Of a stretch of 6,374 bases of DNA, positions 1-6,372 are shown piece by piece; position 1 is the stretch's first letter; every line of letters begins with the position of its first letter. The notes beneath the pieces were generated by a model. The model ran no database searches and was not told the DNA's origin. It worked only from the letters and a program-made list of their open reading frames with translations. This DNA comes from Bacteroidales bacterium. GTDB lineage: Bacteria; Bacteroidota; Bacteroidia; Bacteroidales; UBA7960. A program made the position numbers and the translations under genes. The stretch spans positions 1 to 6,374 of the forward strand of contig SKTA01000072.1 in the NCBI GenBank assembly GCA_007122745.1. The letters run 5' to 3'.

Positions 1-1796
1 CGGTTGTATCCACCGATGCTGAATATATTTTTACGGCAGAGGCAGACCGTAATTTGGTTGCCGTTTTCGCGATCAATACCTATACACTTGAATACACTGC
101 CGGAGGAAACGGCTCTTTGACTGGAGAAACCTTTCAGGAGGTGGCGCACGGTGGCGACGGCACCCCTGTGGAGGCGATTGCCGATCCCGGATACTCTTTC
201 ACGGGTTGGAGTGATGCGGTGATGGACAATCCCAGAACCGATATGAACGTACAGGACGATGTTTCCGTAACAGCAGATTTTGCCATCAACACCTATATGA
301 TAACTGTCACTGCCAACAACGGTGACTATGGCACGGTAACCGGCGGCGGCACTTATGCTTACGGTACAACGGTTAACCTGTCAGCCACACCCAACACAGG
401 CTACGAATTCGTGGAGTGGACGGAGAATGGTTCTACAGTCTCGACCAATGCTACGTTCAGCTTCACCGCTACTGAAGACCGCGCTCTGGTCGCACATTTC
501 GCCCTCAAGACATATGAAATCACTGCCGCACCAAACGATCCATCCCTGGGCGAGGTAAGCGGCGACGGTATTTTTGAACACGGACAACTTGTGACGCTTA
601 CTGCCACGCCTTACACAGGTGCAGAGTTTGTTGAATGGAAGGAAGGTGGGGTGCAGGTTTCCACCAATGCCGTTTACAGCTTCACTGCGACCGGTGATCG
701 CACCCTACTTGCACACTTTTCCATAAAATCATACACCATAATTGCTTCCGGCAGCGAAGGCGGAAGTATTGACCCTGCCGGAGAAATAACGGTTGATCAT
801 GGCAAAAGTCAACACTTTAGCATCATTCCTGATAGCGGATTCCATATCGCTGATGTGCTTGTTGATGAGAGCAGTATGGGACCCATTGCGGAGTACACCT
901 TCGAAAATATCACAGAAAACCAAAGCATTCATGCAACTTTTGAACAGACTGCCTTCACATTGATATTTGATATTGAAGATGCAGAAACCGGGGATGAAAT
1001 TGAGGACGCTCTGATCAATTTTGAAGGAGAACAATATGACGCCGGTGTATATGTCTTTGAAGGCATTCTGCCCGGCGAATATGCCTATTTGGTTGAGAAG
1101 GATGGTTATGAGAGCTTTGCGGGAATGCTGGAAATTGTTGGCGATAAAACCGTCACGGTGTTGCTTAGTCAGGTTGAAGATGAAGATCATTCCGCAGAAT
1201 TGCATATTGCCGCAACAGAGGATGTAACGATTTATGAAACCACTTGCTTCTTTGCCCTGAGCAGCATTCATGTTGCAGGTGAGACTTACATATTTGTTGT
1301 AAACGACGGTGGAGAGGCCACCCTGGCCGCGGGTCAGCACATTAGATTACTACCCGGTACCATCGTGGAGCCCGGTGGCTACCTGCTGGCGTATATCACC
1401 ACTGACGATCCTTGTGGAAGGCCGTTTGCATCAAAAGAAAAAAATTATAAAACGGGAAAAACAAAACCGGAGGCTGATGAAGATGCCAATGATGGAAATG
1501 ATACACAATATCTTTTCACTGGCAGCGAAACCGGTAACATGTCCGGAGGCAGCTTGTCCTTTGATTTGTACCCCAACCCCACACAGAATGAATTTACTGT
1601 TGAATTTAATATACCGCTGAATGCTTCCGATGTCCGGATCGAAATCTTCGATATCACAGGCACACGCATTTATAATCAAATGCTTCCTGCACAAGATAAT
1701 TATCAACTCAGTTTGCGCGACCGGCATCCGGGGATATACTTTGTTCGCGTGATCCAGAGTGAACGTATGGGCATGGGAAGAATTATCAGGAGATGA
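1..1796 (+). CDS. Large secreted InlB-repeat protein with T9SS sorting domain (5' partial)
   Basis: This is the C-terminal part of a multidomain protein probably secreted or anchored at the cell surface by the type IX secretion system. The reading frame is open from base 3 and runs to TGA at 1794-1796, giving 597 visible residues; the true start is outside the window. The TTG at 54 is not a start, because the 17 codons before it encode the end of another repeat unit (ending TAEADRNLV). In order: the tail of one repeat, four InlB B-repeat-like units (visible residues 28-318), a carboxypeptidase-regulatory/PEGA-like beta domain (about 319-389, with LPGEYAYLVEKDGYESF), a 3-coathanger-stack-like domain (about 400-465), a charged Lys/Asp/Glu linker (466-517) and the sorting domain (518-597). 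No enzymatic motif is visible. The repeats suggest an adhesive or structural role, which is inference. No RNA terminator follows the stop. The linker DNA is A-rich, with a run of seven A at 1438-1444. Confidence 0.93.
   Translation, partial: VVSTDAEYIFTAEADRNLVAVFAINTYTLEYTAGGNGSLTGETFQEVAHGGDGTPVEAIADPGYSFTGWSDAVMDNPRTDMNVQDDVSVTADFAINTYMITVTANNGDYGTVTGGGTYAYGTTVNLSATPNTGYEFVEWTENGSTVSTNATFSFTATEDRALVAHFALKTYEITAAPNDPSLGEVSGDGIFEHGQLVTLTATPYTGAEFVEWKEGGVQVSTNAVYSFTATGDRTLLAHFSIKSYTIIASGSEGGSIDPAGEITVDHGKSQHFSIIPDSGFHIADVLVDESSMGPIAEYTFENITENQSIHATFEQTAFTLIFDIEDAETGDEIEDALINFEGEQYDAGVYVFEGILPGEYAYLVEKDGYESFAGMLEIVGDKTVTVLLSQVEDEDHSAELHIAATEDVTIYETTCFFALSSIHVAGETYIFVVNDGGEATLAAGQHIRLLPGTIVEPGGYLLAYITTDDPCGRPFASKEKNYKTGKTKPEADEDANDGNDTQYLFTGSETGNMSGGSLSFDLYPNPTQNEFTVEFNIPLNASDVRIEIFDITGTRIYNQMLPAQDNYQLSLRDRHPGIYFVRVIQSERMGMGRIIRR
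84..956 (+). repeat. Four tandem InlB B-repeat-like units (about 71-74 residues each)
   Basis: The units lie at 84-296, 297-515, 516-734 and 735-956, and the end of a further unit occupies 3-83. Each starts after an aromatic residue (NTY, KTY or KSY; the last ends in AF), passes through a Gly-rich turn, then a 'G..V.L.A.P..GY.F..W' core, and closes with 'A.F' (ADFAINTY, AHFALKTY, AHFSIKSY, ATFEQTAF). This is the pattern of the divergent InlB B-repeat family found in bacterial surface proteins. Units two and three are most alike: both have an EFVEW segment and a VSTNA..SFTAT segment, pointing to a relatively recent duplication. Unit four is the most diverged and belongs to the 'V.VDG' subtype (DVLVDESSMG). 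Repeats of this kind are usually extracellular modules on a stalk; binding partners cannot be read from the sequence. Confidence 0.85.
1200..1415 (+). other. 3-coathanger-stack-like domain, bracketed by two cysteines
   Basis: The segment contains GETYIFVVNDGGEATLAAGQ, then IRLLPGTIVEPGG and LLAYITTDDPCG. This resembles the '.AG..I.L.PGF.VE.GA.F.A.I' pattern of the small 3-coathanger stack domain, often found just before T9SS sorting domains in Bacteroidota proteins. The only two cysteines of the visible protein (codons 1245-1247 and 1413-1415) flank this domain, so a disulfide is plausible in the oxidising extracellular environment. The family assignment rests on pattern recognition alone. 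Confidence 0.65.
1554..1793 (+). other. T9SS type A C-terminal sorting domain
   Basis: The last 80 residues carry the characteristic blocks of this domain: DLYPNPTQNEFTVEF at the start, VRIEIFDITGTRIYNQ in the middle, PGIYFVRV near the end, and a basic terminus (GRIIRR). In the known family this region directs the protein across the outer membrane through the Por/Spr (type IX) secretion system, and is then usually removed as the protein is released or attached to surface lipopolysaccharide. It is the strongest single sign that the source is a member of the Bacteroidota and that the protein is extracellular. Confidence 0.92.
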
Positions 1797-1841
1797 CATT
1801 TTCTCTGTGTAGCTCATTGTTGTCTTTTACACGTTTTACAA

Positions 1842-1883
1842 TTACACAGAGTTACACAGCGTAATCACAGAGGTTCACAGAGG
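1842..1883. repeat. Four-copy CACAG direct repeat, 10-11 bp period
   Basis: The core CACAG begins at 1845, 1855, 1866 and 1876, so the spacings are 10, 11 and 10 bases, close to one DNA helical turn. Three copies read CACAGAG; the second reads CACAGCG. Typical units are GTTACACAG and GGTTCACAGAGG. A 9-base inverted partner, CTCTGTGTA, lies at 1803-1811 and pairs exactly with TACACAGAG at 1843-1851 across a 31-base loop. Similar ACACAGAG-type strings are, to my memory, scattered in intergenic DNA of many bacterial genomes, so this is probably a dispersed repeat rather than a locus-specific operator. Confidence 0.7.
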
Positions 1884-2036
1884 AAGTGACATTGATCACT
1901 GCGACAGGTCAGGCGTGCTGAAATTATATGATATCTTAATTGCCATATTTTTGGAATCTTCCATTGAAGAGTTGTTGGGAGTGCATCATGTAGCAAGTTT
2001 CTTTCAAATCGCGATGGCCTCGGAAACAGGTATTCC

Positions 2037-2054
2037 TCTGCACCCTGGTGCAGA
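2037..2054. repeat. Perfect 8-bp inverted repeat
   Basis: TCTGCACC at 2037-2044 and GGTGCAGA at 2047-2054 are exact reverse complements separated by two bases. As RNA this would fold as a stem of about seven pairs with a four-base loop. No run of T follows on either strand, so it is not a standard intrinsic terminator; it could stop or protect the 3' end of a transcript from either convergent gene, or be a piece of a degraded element. Confidence 0.55.
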
Positions 2055-2227
2055 ACGGTTCTTTGGTAAGTAATCGTAGTTTTCTTCCTTTTCAGGGCGC
2101 TCAAGGGGTTGGATTGTCAATTAACCCAAAGCGTCGCCGTTGGACTGAATTCAATTCAATTTCCATTTCCGGGCGAAGGATTGTTGTTTTAACTCGACCT
2201 GGAGGCATGCTTTCCGGATTGTAATAA

Positions 2228-4834
2228 TCAATAATCCCCCCCCGGAAACAACTCCTCCCACCACTCCGGCTCTCCCTTCAGGTATTTATCCCACCACGCC
2301 ATGATGGCATCGTGCCATTGCAAACGTTTATTGTAAGTAAGTATGTGGTGGTTTTCACCCTCTACCAGCAAAAGCTCTGCCTCGCGTCCTAGAAGCTTAA
2401 GGGCAGTATACATCTGTATGCTTTCGCCGGGTGGCACATTCGTATCGCTGTCGCCGGTAATGAGTAGCAAAGGTGTGTTTATTTGATCTGCTCTGTATAG
2501 CGGACTTTGACTTACATAAATATCAGAACTATTCCACGGAAAACTGCCGGCAGTGGCTTCAGCACTGTACGAGTAACCGTAATAGCCATCTCCCCAATAA
2601 GATGCAATATTACTGATGCCGGCGTGCGATATGCCGGTTGCAAAAATGTCAGTGTGTGAAAGGAGCAGCATGGTCATGAATCCGCCATAAGAAGCACCGG
2701 CCACCCCAACCCTTTCCGGATCAGCATATGGGTGTGCTTCCAGGAACTTTTCCGTTCCTTCAATGATCTCATCAACAACAGTTTTTCCCCAATTATTGAC
2801 GTGGGCTGCCGAGAACTCTTGCCCAAATCCCGTGGCGCCACTTGGCTGCAAAACGTAAACAATGTAGCCGTTGCCTGCCCAAAGATTAAAGGGGTACCGA
2901 CCGCCAAAAGATCTGCTGACAGGGTTTGTTCCGCCATACTGGTAAACAATCACCGGATAACGTTGCTCCGGATCAAAACCGGGAGGCAGATAATATCTTC
3001 CTGTGATTTCTGTACCGCTCGATGCAGTATAATTCCAGTTGTTCACCTCTCCGAAAACCACATGACGATAACGTTTCGCGTCCGGCTCTTCAAGAACTGT
3101 GTATCTCTCATTGCGTGTATTCAGAATGTATGCTTTAGGTGGTGCGTTGACTTTGTTTCCAATAAATGAGGCAACTCGTGCATTGTTTGCAAAGCTTATA
3201 CTGCTTATAAAATCTGTTTCCGTTTCGATCTCCTCAAACCTTTCCCTTCTTACATCATAACGGAACAAACGTCGAAAATCTTCAACTTCTGCTATAAAGT
3301 AGATGTGACCATCGAACGTGTGCCAGTGAGCGCTGGAAATGGACGGGTCAAAGTCAAAAGTGATTGGTTTTACCGACCTGTCGTCGAGGTTCAGCAAGAA
3401 CGCCTGGGTGTCGTAGTTGTTTGCAATCATCCCGTCGGGGATGTTTTCGCCAATTCTGTTAAAGGCAGATGGGCCACCCGTTGCCAGCAGCGAATAACCA
3501 TCCGGCGAAAACCGAAGCGATACCCCCCACCTTTTATTTGCGATGAGGGTGTCAACCTCCATCGTTTCCAGGTTCATCATAAAGTAATTATGCTTAAGAA
3601 ATGGCCTTTCCAGGTAATCGGGTTCTGATTGGCTGAATATGATTCTGTTCCCGAACGGACAGATGTCGTGCAGTGAAGTGGATAGGTTACCGAAAGTTAG
3701 CCGGGTGCTGACACCTGAGGCTATATCCAGTTTATAAAGGAAGCTTCTGTTGCGAAAGTGAGTTTGCCTGTCTTGCATGCCAAGCACATGATGGATCCCA
3801 TCCTTTATCGCCGTGTGGGTTTCCCTGACTGAAAATACAAGGTAGCTTTCTTCAGGAGACCATTGCAAACCAGTAAAATCACTGACATTTTCAAGCAAGA
3901 TCCGTTGTTTTCCCGTTTCCATGTGATGCCAGTGAATGGTTGTTTTTCCCTCTCTGACACTGGTATAGCTCAAAGCATTGGTGGCAGGCAACCAGCTAAT
4001 CCGGGATACATTTGCATGCCTGAATGAGTGGACAAGCGAGTTGTCAGCAGTGCGCCTGATCTCTGCCCAGCGCTCGGTCCTGTCAGAAGGGGGCAGACTG
4101 CGTCTGTAGTGAACCGCGTACATGCTTCCATCAGGTGATGGATGAACACTGCTTATCTTAATGCCATCCATGAAATGCAGGATGTTCTTTGTCCCTTTTG
4201 GAAAGGTGTTTGGTGTTACATCAGATACAAGAAACGGATCATCCAGTTTGAGCCTGCCCTGCAATGTCCAGGGCAAGCTGGCATCTGCCGGCCGTAACAT
4301 TTTAAGCATCAACAAATGGGTGCCACGCGAAAGCTTTAAGGATTCTCCCACATGGCCAATGTCATCCGCATCTGTATCAACATTTGTTTTTGTACCTATA
4401 GGTGCACCATTTAAAAAAGCCTGGAAAAGATATGGACTTTGCAGCTCAAGCCTTGCCTCCAACCATCTGTCTGTATGGATATAAGTTGCAATGTATACAA
4501 TCTGTGGCTTGTTAACGGTTCCTTCCTCGGATACCATCAAAATGCCATCACCGCTGGTAAGGTTTCGCTTCCATGATGCTTCGAACCCGAGCTTCCAAAG
4601 GAACTTTTCACCATCTGCAGGAGCATACTCATCATCAAAAGTTACATGATCATGGGTTAAAAGCTGCCGGTCTGAAAAGGTGTTTCCTGCAACGTCAGCC
4701 GTATTATAGAATGCGGGGTATGAAGTCTCCAATGCCGGTGTGATGAGCCATTCCGAGATCATAACCCTTTCTCCTGATATCAGAATTGAAGAAAAACAAA
4801 AAAAGCAAATAATAAGCAAGCAGATCTTTTTCAT
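2228..4834 (-). CDS. Exported S9 family (prolyl oligopeptidase/DPP IV-like) serine peptidase
   Basis: This 868-residue protein should cleave peptides in the periplasm. The N-terminus (MKKICLLIICFF...) has two lysines and a hydrophobic core, a type I signal peptide likely cut near residue 20-21; no T9SS tail is present. Residues about 25-205 form a beta-rich extension (RWLEARLELQSPYLFQAFLNG at 123-143 is typical). Residues about 215-590 look like a beta-propeller, with SPDG or SPEE motifs at 233, 326 and 443. The alpha/beta-hydrolase domain covers about 600-855. The triad is Ser715 in GASYGG, Asp797 in GDSDTNV and His829 in GENHHI, by alignment with DPP IV S630/D708/H740; Asn799 matches the substrate-binding Asn710 there. 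YQYGG (631-635) fits the oxyanion region. The triad His is followed by His, not the usual Gly. The ATG at 4832-4834 is chosen because the signal peptide begins there. Substrate preference (post-proline or acylaminoacyl) cannot be decided. The gene converges on its downstream neighbour and diverges from glyA. Confidence 0.93.
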   Translation of the reverse strand: MKKICLLIICFFCFSSILISGERVMISEWLITPALETSYPAFYNTADVAGNTFSDRQLLTHDHVTFDDEYAPADGEKFLWKLGFEASWKRNLTSGDGILMVSEEGTVNKPQIVYIATYIHTDRWLEARLELQSPYLFQAFLNGAPIGTKTNVDTDADDIGHVGESLKLSRGTHLLMLKMLRPADASLPWTLQGRLKLDDPFLVSDVTPNTFPKGTKNILHFMDGIKISSVHPSPDGSMYAVHYRRSLPPSDRTERWAEIRRTADNSLVHSFRHANVSRISWLPATNALSYTSVREGKTTIHWHHMETGKQRILLENVSDFTGLQWSPEESYLVFSVRETHTAIKDGIHHVLGMQDRQTHFRNRSFLYKLDIASGVSTRLTFGNLSTSLHDICPFGNRIIFSQSEPDYLERPFLKHNYFMMNLETMEVDTLIANKRWGVSLRFSPDGYSLLATGGPSAFNRIGENIPDGMIANNYDTQAFLLNLDDRSVKPITFDFDPSISSAHWHTFDGHIYFIAEVEDFRRLFRYDVRRERFEEIETETDFISSISFANNARVASFIGNKVNAPPKAYILNTRNERYTVLEEPDAKRYRHVVFGEVNNWNYTASSGTEITGRYYLPPGFDPEQRYPVIVYQYGGTNPVSRSFGGRYPFNLWAGNGYIVYVLQPSGATGFGQEFSAAHVNNWGKTVVDEIIEGTEKFLEAHPYADPERVGVAGASYGGFMTMLLLSHTDIFATGISHAGISNIASYWGDGYYGYSYSAEATAGSFPWNSSDIYVSQSPLYRADQINTPLLLITGDSDTNVPPGESIQMYTALKLLGREAELLLVEGENHHILTYNKRLQWHDAIMAWWDKYLKGEPEWWEELFPGGDY

Positions 4835-4924
4835 TATGTAATTATTTGAGAATTAAAATATGTTGATAATGGTTTTCATAGTTAACAATAAAACAGCTAC
4901 CAATGAGGCAAAAATAGTGTTTTT

Positions 4925-4954
4925 CAAAAATAACCGGCTTTATTGATTGCCAAA
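4925..4954 (-). promoter_or_regulatory. Candidate Bacteroidota-type promoter for the S9 peptidase
   Basis: Read on the - strand, TTTG (4954 to 4951) is followed after 18 bases by TATTTTTG (4932 to 4925). This fits the Bacteroidota vegetative promoter pattern, TTTG at -33 and TAnnTTTG at -7. The expected transcript start is near 4918, giving a leader of roughly 80-85 bases before the ATG. A second TATTTTTG on the same strand, at 4916 to 4909, lacks a good -33 element at the right distance. The region is AT-rich, so chance matches are possible, but both elements are exact. Confidence 0.6.
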
Positions 4955-4969
4955 TAATGTGTATTTTTG
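4939..4969 (+). promoter_or_regulatory. Candidate Bacteroidota-type promoter for glyA
   Basis: TTTA at 4939-4942 (one mismatch to TTTG) is followed after 19 bases by an exact -7 box, TATTTTTG, at 4962-4969. Transcription would start near 4976, leaving a leader of about 44 bases before the glyA ATG at 5020. It overlaps the peptidase promoter on the other strand: the -33 element of that promoter (4951-4954) lies inside this spacer, so two polymerases could not occupy both at once. Confidence 0.55.
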
Positions 4970-4988
4970 AACTATAAATGCAATTATT

Positions 4989-5003
4989 ATTATTCAGAAT
5001 AAT
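4989..5003. promoter_or_regulatory. 15-bp palindrome in the glyA leader
   Basis: ATTATTC at 4989-4995 and GAATAAT at 4997-5003 are exact reverse complements around a single central base. The palindrome ends 16 bases before the glyA start codon, downstream of the predicted transcript start. It could be a repressor-binding site. An RNA hairpin is less likely, because the one-base centre forces the inner pairs open and all but one pair are A-T. The surrounding DNA is very AT-rich, so coincidence is a serious alternative. Confidence 0.35.
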
Positions 5004-5019
5004 TTAAAGTAAGATAGTT

Positions 5020-6300
5020 ATGGAAAGAGATCCCGTTATTTTTGATTTAATCGAACAGGAACGTCAGCGTCAGCTGCATGGTGTGGAGCTTATTGCTTCC
5101 GAAAACTTTGTCAGTGACCAGGTGATGGAGGCCATGGGCAGCGTAATGACGAATAAATACGCTGAAGGGTATCCGGGGCGAAGGTACTATGGGGGTTGTC
5201 AGATTGTTGATCAGAGTGAGCAGCTGGCAATCGATCGGGCCAAAGAACTTTTCGGAGCTGAATGGGCCAACGTGCAACCCCATAGTGGGGCCCAGGCTAA
5301 TGCAGCTGTTTTCCTGGCATGCCTGAAGCCGGGTGATACGTTTATGGGTTTGGACTTAAGTCACGGAGGCCATCTTTCACACGGTGCCCCGGTAAACCTT
5401 TCCGGAATTCTTTACAGACCGGTTGCATACACGGTGAGTGAAGAGACAGGAACCATAGACTATGAAGAGATGGAAAGGGTTGCTCTGAAGGAAAAACCTA
5501 AAATGATAATTGCTGGTGCATCTGCTTACCCGAGGGAATGGGATTATGCGCGCATGCGTGAAATTGCTGATAAGGTCGGGGCGCTTCTGATGGCTGATAT
5601 TGCACACCCGGCTGGTCTGATCGCCGCAAAACTGCTGAATGACCCGCTGCCACATTGCCATTTTATTACCACCACAACCCATAAAACCTTGCGCGGACCC
5701 CGTGGCGGCCTGATACTTATTGGGAAGGATTTTGAGAATCCCTGGGGCCTCACAACACCAAAAGGAAAAGTGAAAATGATGTCTGCCGTTCTTGACAGCG
5801 CTGTATTTCCAGGTACCCAGGGCGGACCGCTTGAGCATGTTATCGCCGCCAAAGCCGTGGCTTTTGGAGAAGCATTGCACCCATCCTTTAAAATTTATGG
5901 CGAACAGGTTATGAAGAACGCACAGGCGATGGCTAAGGCTTTTGTGGATAAAGGCTATCACGTAACTTCAGGAGGAACAGATAACCATTTAATGTTAATA
6001 GACTTAAGATCAAAATTTCCGGAAATTACCGGTAAGAAAGTGGAAAACATCCTGGTGGAGGCAGATATCACCATCAATAAAAACATGGTGCCCTTTGATA
6101 GCCGATCCCCTTTCCAGACATCAGGGATCCGTATAGGAACCTCTGCCGTAACAACCAGGGGATTGAAGGAGGAGCATGTGGTTCAGATCGTTGATTTTAT
6201 TGATGAAGTGATCTCCAATATTGATAACGAACAGGTGATCGCAGGTGTAAGGAAAAAGGTGAATGACCTGATGTCAGGATTCCCTCTTTTTGCCTGGTAG
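5020..6300 (+). CDS. glyA: Serine hydroxymethyltransferase
   Basis: This 426-residue cytoplasmic enzyme uses pyridoxal phosphate (PLP) to convert serine and tetrahydrofolate reversibly to glycine and 5,10-methylenetetrahydrofolate, the main entry to one-carbon metabolism for purines, thymidylate and methionine. The family signatures are intact: ELIASENF (23-30), NKYAEGYPGRRYYGG (45-59, with Glu49 and Tyr57 matching E. coli Glu57 and Tyr65), ADIAHPAG (192-199, with the PLP-contacting Asp193), the Schiff-base Lys222 in THKTLRGPRGG, and Arg371 in SGIRIGTSAVTTRG, which binds the substrate carboxylate. The stretch around 237-262 (ENPWGLTTPKGK and following) is an insertion relative to the E. coli enzyme, which I associate with Bacteroidota homologues. 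Length and ends are normal, so the gene is complete and probably functional. The ATG at 5020 starts the usual short N-terminus; only a weak purine stretch (AAAGTAAG, 5006-5013) precedes it. It is transcribed alone as far as the window shows. Confidence 0.98.
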   Translation: MERDPVIFDLIEQERQRQLHGVELIASENFVSDQVMEAMGSVMTNKYAEGYPGRRYYGGCQIVDQSEQLAIDRAKELFGAEWANVQPHSGAQANAAVFLACLKPGDTFMGLDLSHGGHLSHGAPVNLSGILYRPVAYTVSEETGTIDYEEMERVALKEKPKMIIAGASAYPREWDYARMREIADKVGALLMADIAHPAGLIAAKLLNDPLPHCHFITTTTHKTLRGPRGGLILIGKDFENPWGLTTPKGKVKMMSAVLDSAVFPGTQGGPLEHVIAAKAVAFGEALHPSFKIYGEQVMKNAQAMAKAFVDKGYHVTSGGTDNHLMLIDLRSKFPEITGKKVENILVEADITINKNMVPFDSRSPFQTSGIRIGTSAVTTRGLKEEHVVQIVDFIDEVISNIDNEQVIAGVRKKVNDLMSGFPLFAW

Positions 6301-6302
6301 TT

Positions 6303-6372
6303 GAAAAGTGAAAAGTGAACTGGGAGCTGGGAGCTGAGAACTGGGAGCTGAGAACTGGGAGCTGAGAGAGGG
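6303..6372 (+). repeat. Degenerate 7-bp tandem repeat (10 units) downstream of glyA
   Basis: From 6303 the sequence reads as ten consecutive heptamers, each beginning GA: GAAAAGT twice, then GAACTGG, GAGCTGG, GAGCTGA, GAACTGG, GAGCTGA, GAACTGG, GAGCTGA and GAGAGGG. The middle part forms an exact 14-bp period (GAGCTGAGAACTGG at 6331-6344 and 6345-6358). It starts two bases after the glyA stop codon and reaches almost to the window edge, so its full extent is unknown. Such heptanucleotide arrays expand by replication slippage. It is not CRISPR: the unit is far too short and there are no spacers. Confidence 0.85.

Larger units (their letters stand above)
1797..2227. other. 431-base convergent intergenic spacer, no supported gene
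   Basis: This spacer lies between two converging genes. Its first 90 bases hold the CACAG repeat cluster listed separately. The rest has two small inverted repeats, at 2037-2054 and 2098-2133, and a short AATTC tandem near 2148-2160. An open frame on the - strand (1865-2104, 79 codons) and one on the + strand (about 1994-2224, possible GTG at 2048) exist. Neither has a recognisable domain, a good start signal or a protein-like composition, and the first runs into the repeat cluster. A decayed gene or dispersed repeat element is possible but cannot be shown here. No classic terminator (GC-rich hairpin followed by T-run) was found for either gene. Confidence 0.7.

Noticed and set aside
54..56. 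TTG as the start codon of the first coding region
   Set aside because: The frame is open to the window edge and the 17 codons before it encode the expected end of another repeat unit, so the gene begins outside the window.
729..1340. 203-codon open frame antisense to the repeat protein
   Set aside because: It lies wholly opposite a strongly supported gene with intact domains; its translation shows no family features.
1865..2104. 79-codon open frame on the - strand
   Set aside because: No recognisable domain or good start signal, its end runs into the CACAG repeat cluster, and the composition does not look protein-like. Kept only as a possible relic.
2048..2224. 58-codon GTG-started open frame on the + strand
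   Set aside because: No ribosome-binding site, Arg-rich composition without a family match, and the putative start lies inside an inverted repeat; most likely chance.
2211..2248. TTTCCGG/CCGGAAA inverted repeat as a terminator for the S9 peptidase
   Set aside because: A 24-base loop, overlap with the last codons of the gene and no T-run on the transcribed side make it a poor intrinsic terminator.
2732..3169. 145-codon open frame antisense to the S9 peptidase
   Set aside because: Opposite the conserved hydrolase region; no start signal or domain of its own.
4790..4834. Lipoprotein signal (lipobox) at the start of the S9 peptidase
   Set aside because: The cysteines at residues 10 and 13 lie within the hydrophobic core and are preceded by Ile and Phe, not Gly/Ala/Ser, so a type I signal peptide fits better.
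4909..4916. Second - strand TATTTTTG as an independent promoter
   Set aside because: No TTTG-like element sits about 18-20 bases upstream of it (the sequence there is GC-rich on that scale), so only the 4925-4954 promoter is annotated.
5377..5961. 194-codon open frame antisense to glyA
   Set aside because: Shadow of the highly conserved glyA coding sequence on the opposite strand.
6303..6372. CRISPR-like array
   Set aside because: Units are 7 bp and contiguous with no unique spacers; this is a simple tandem repeat.
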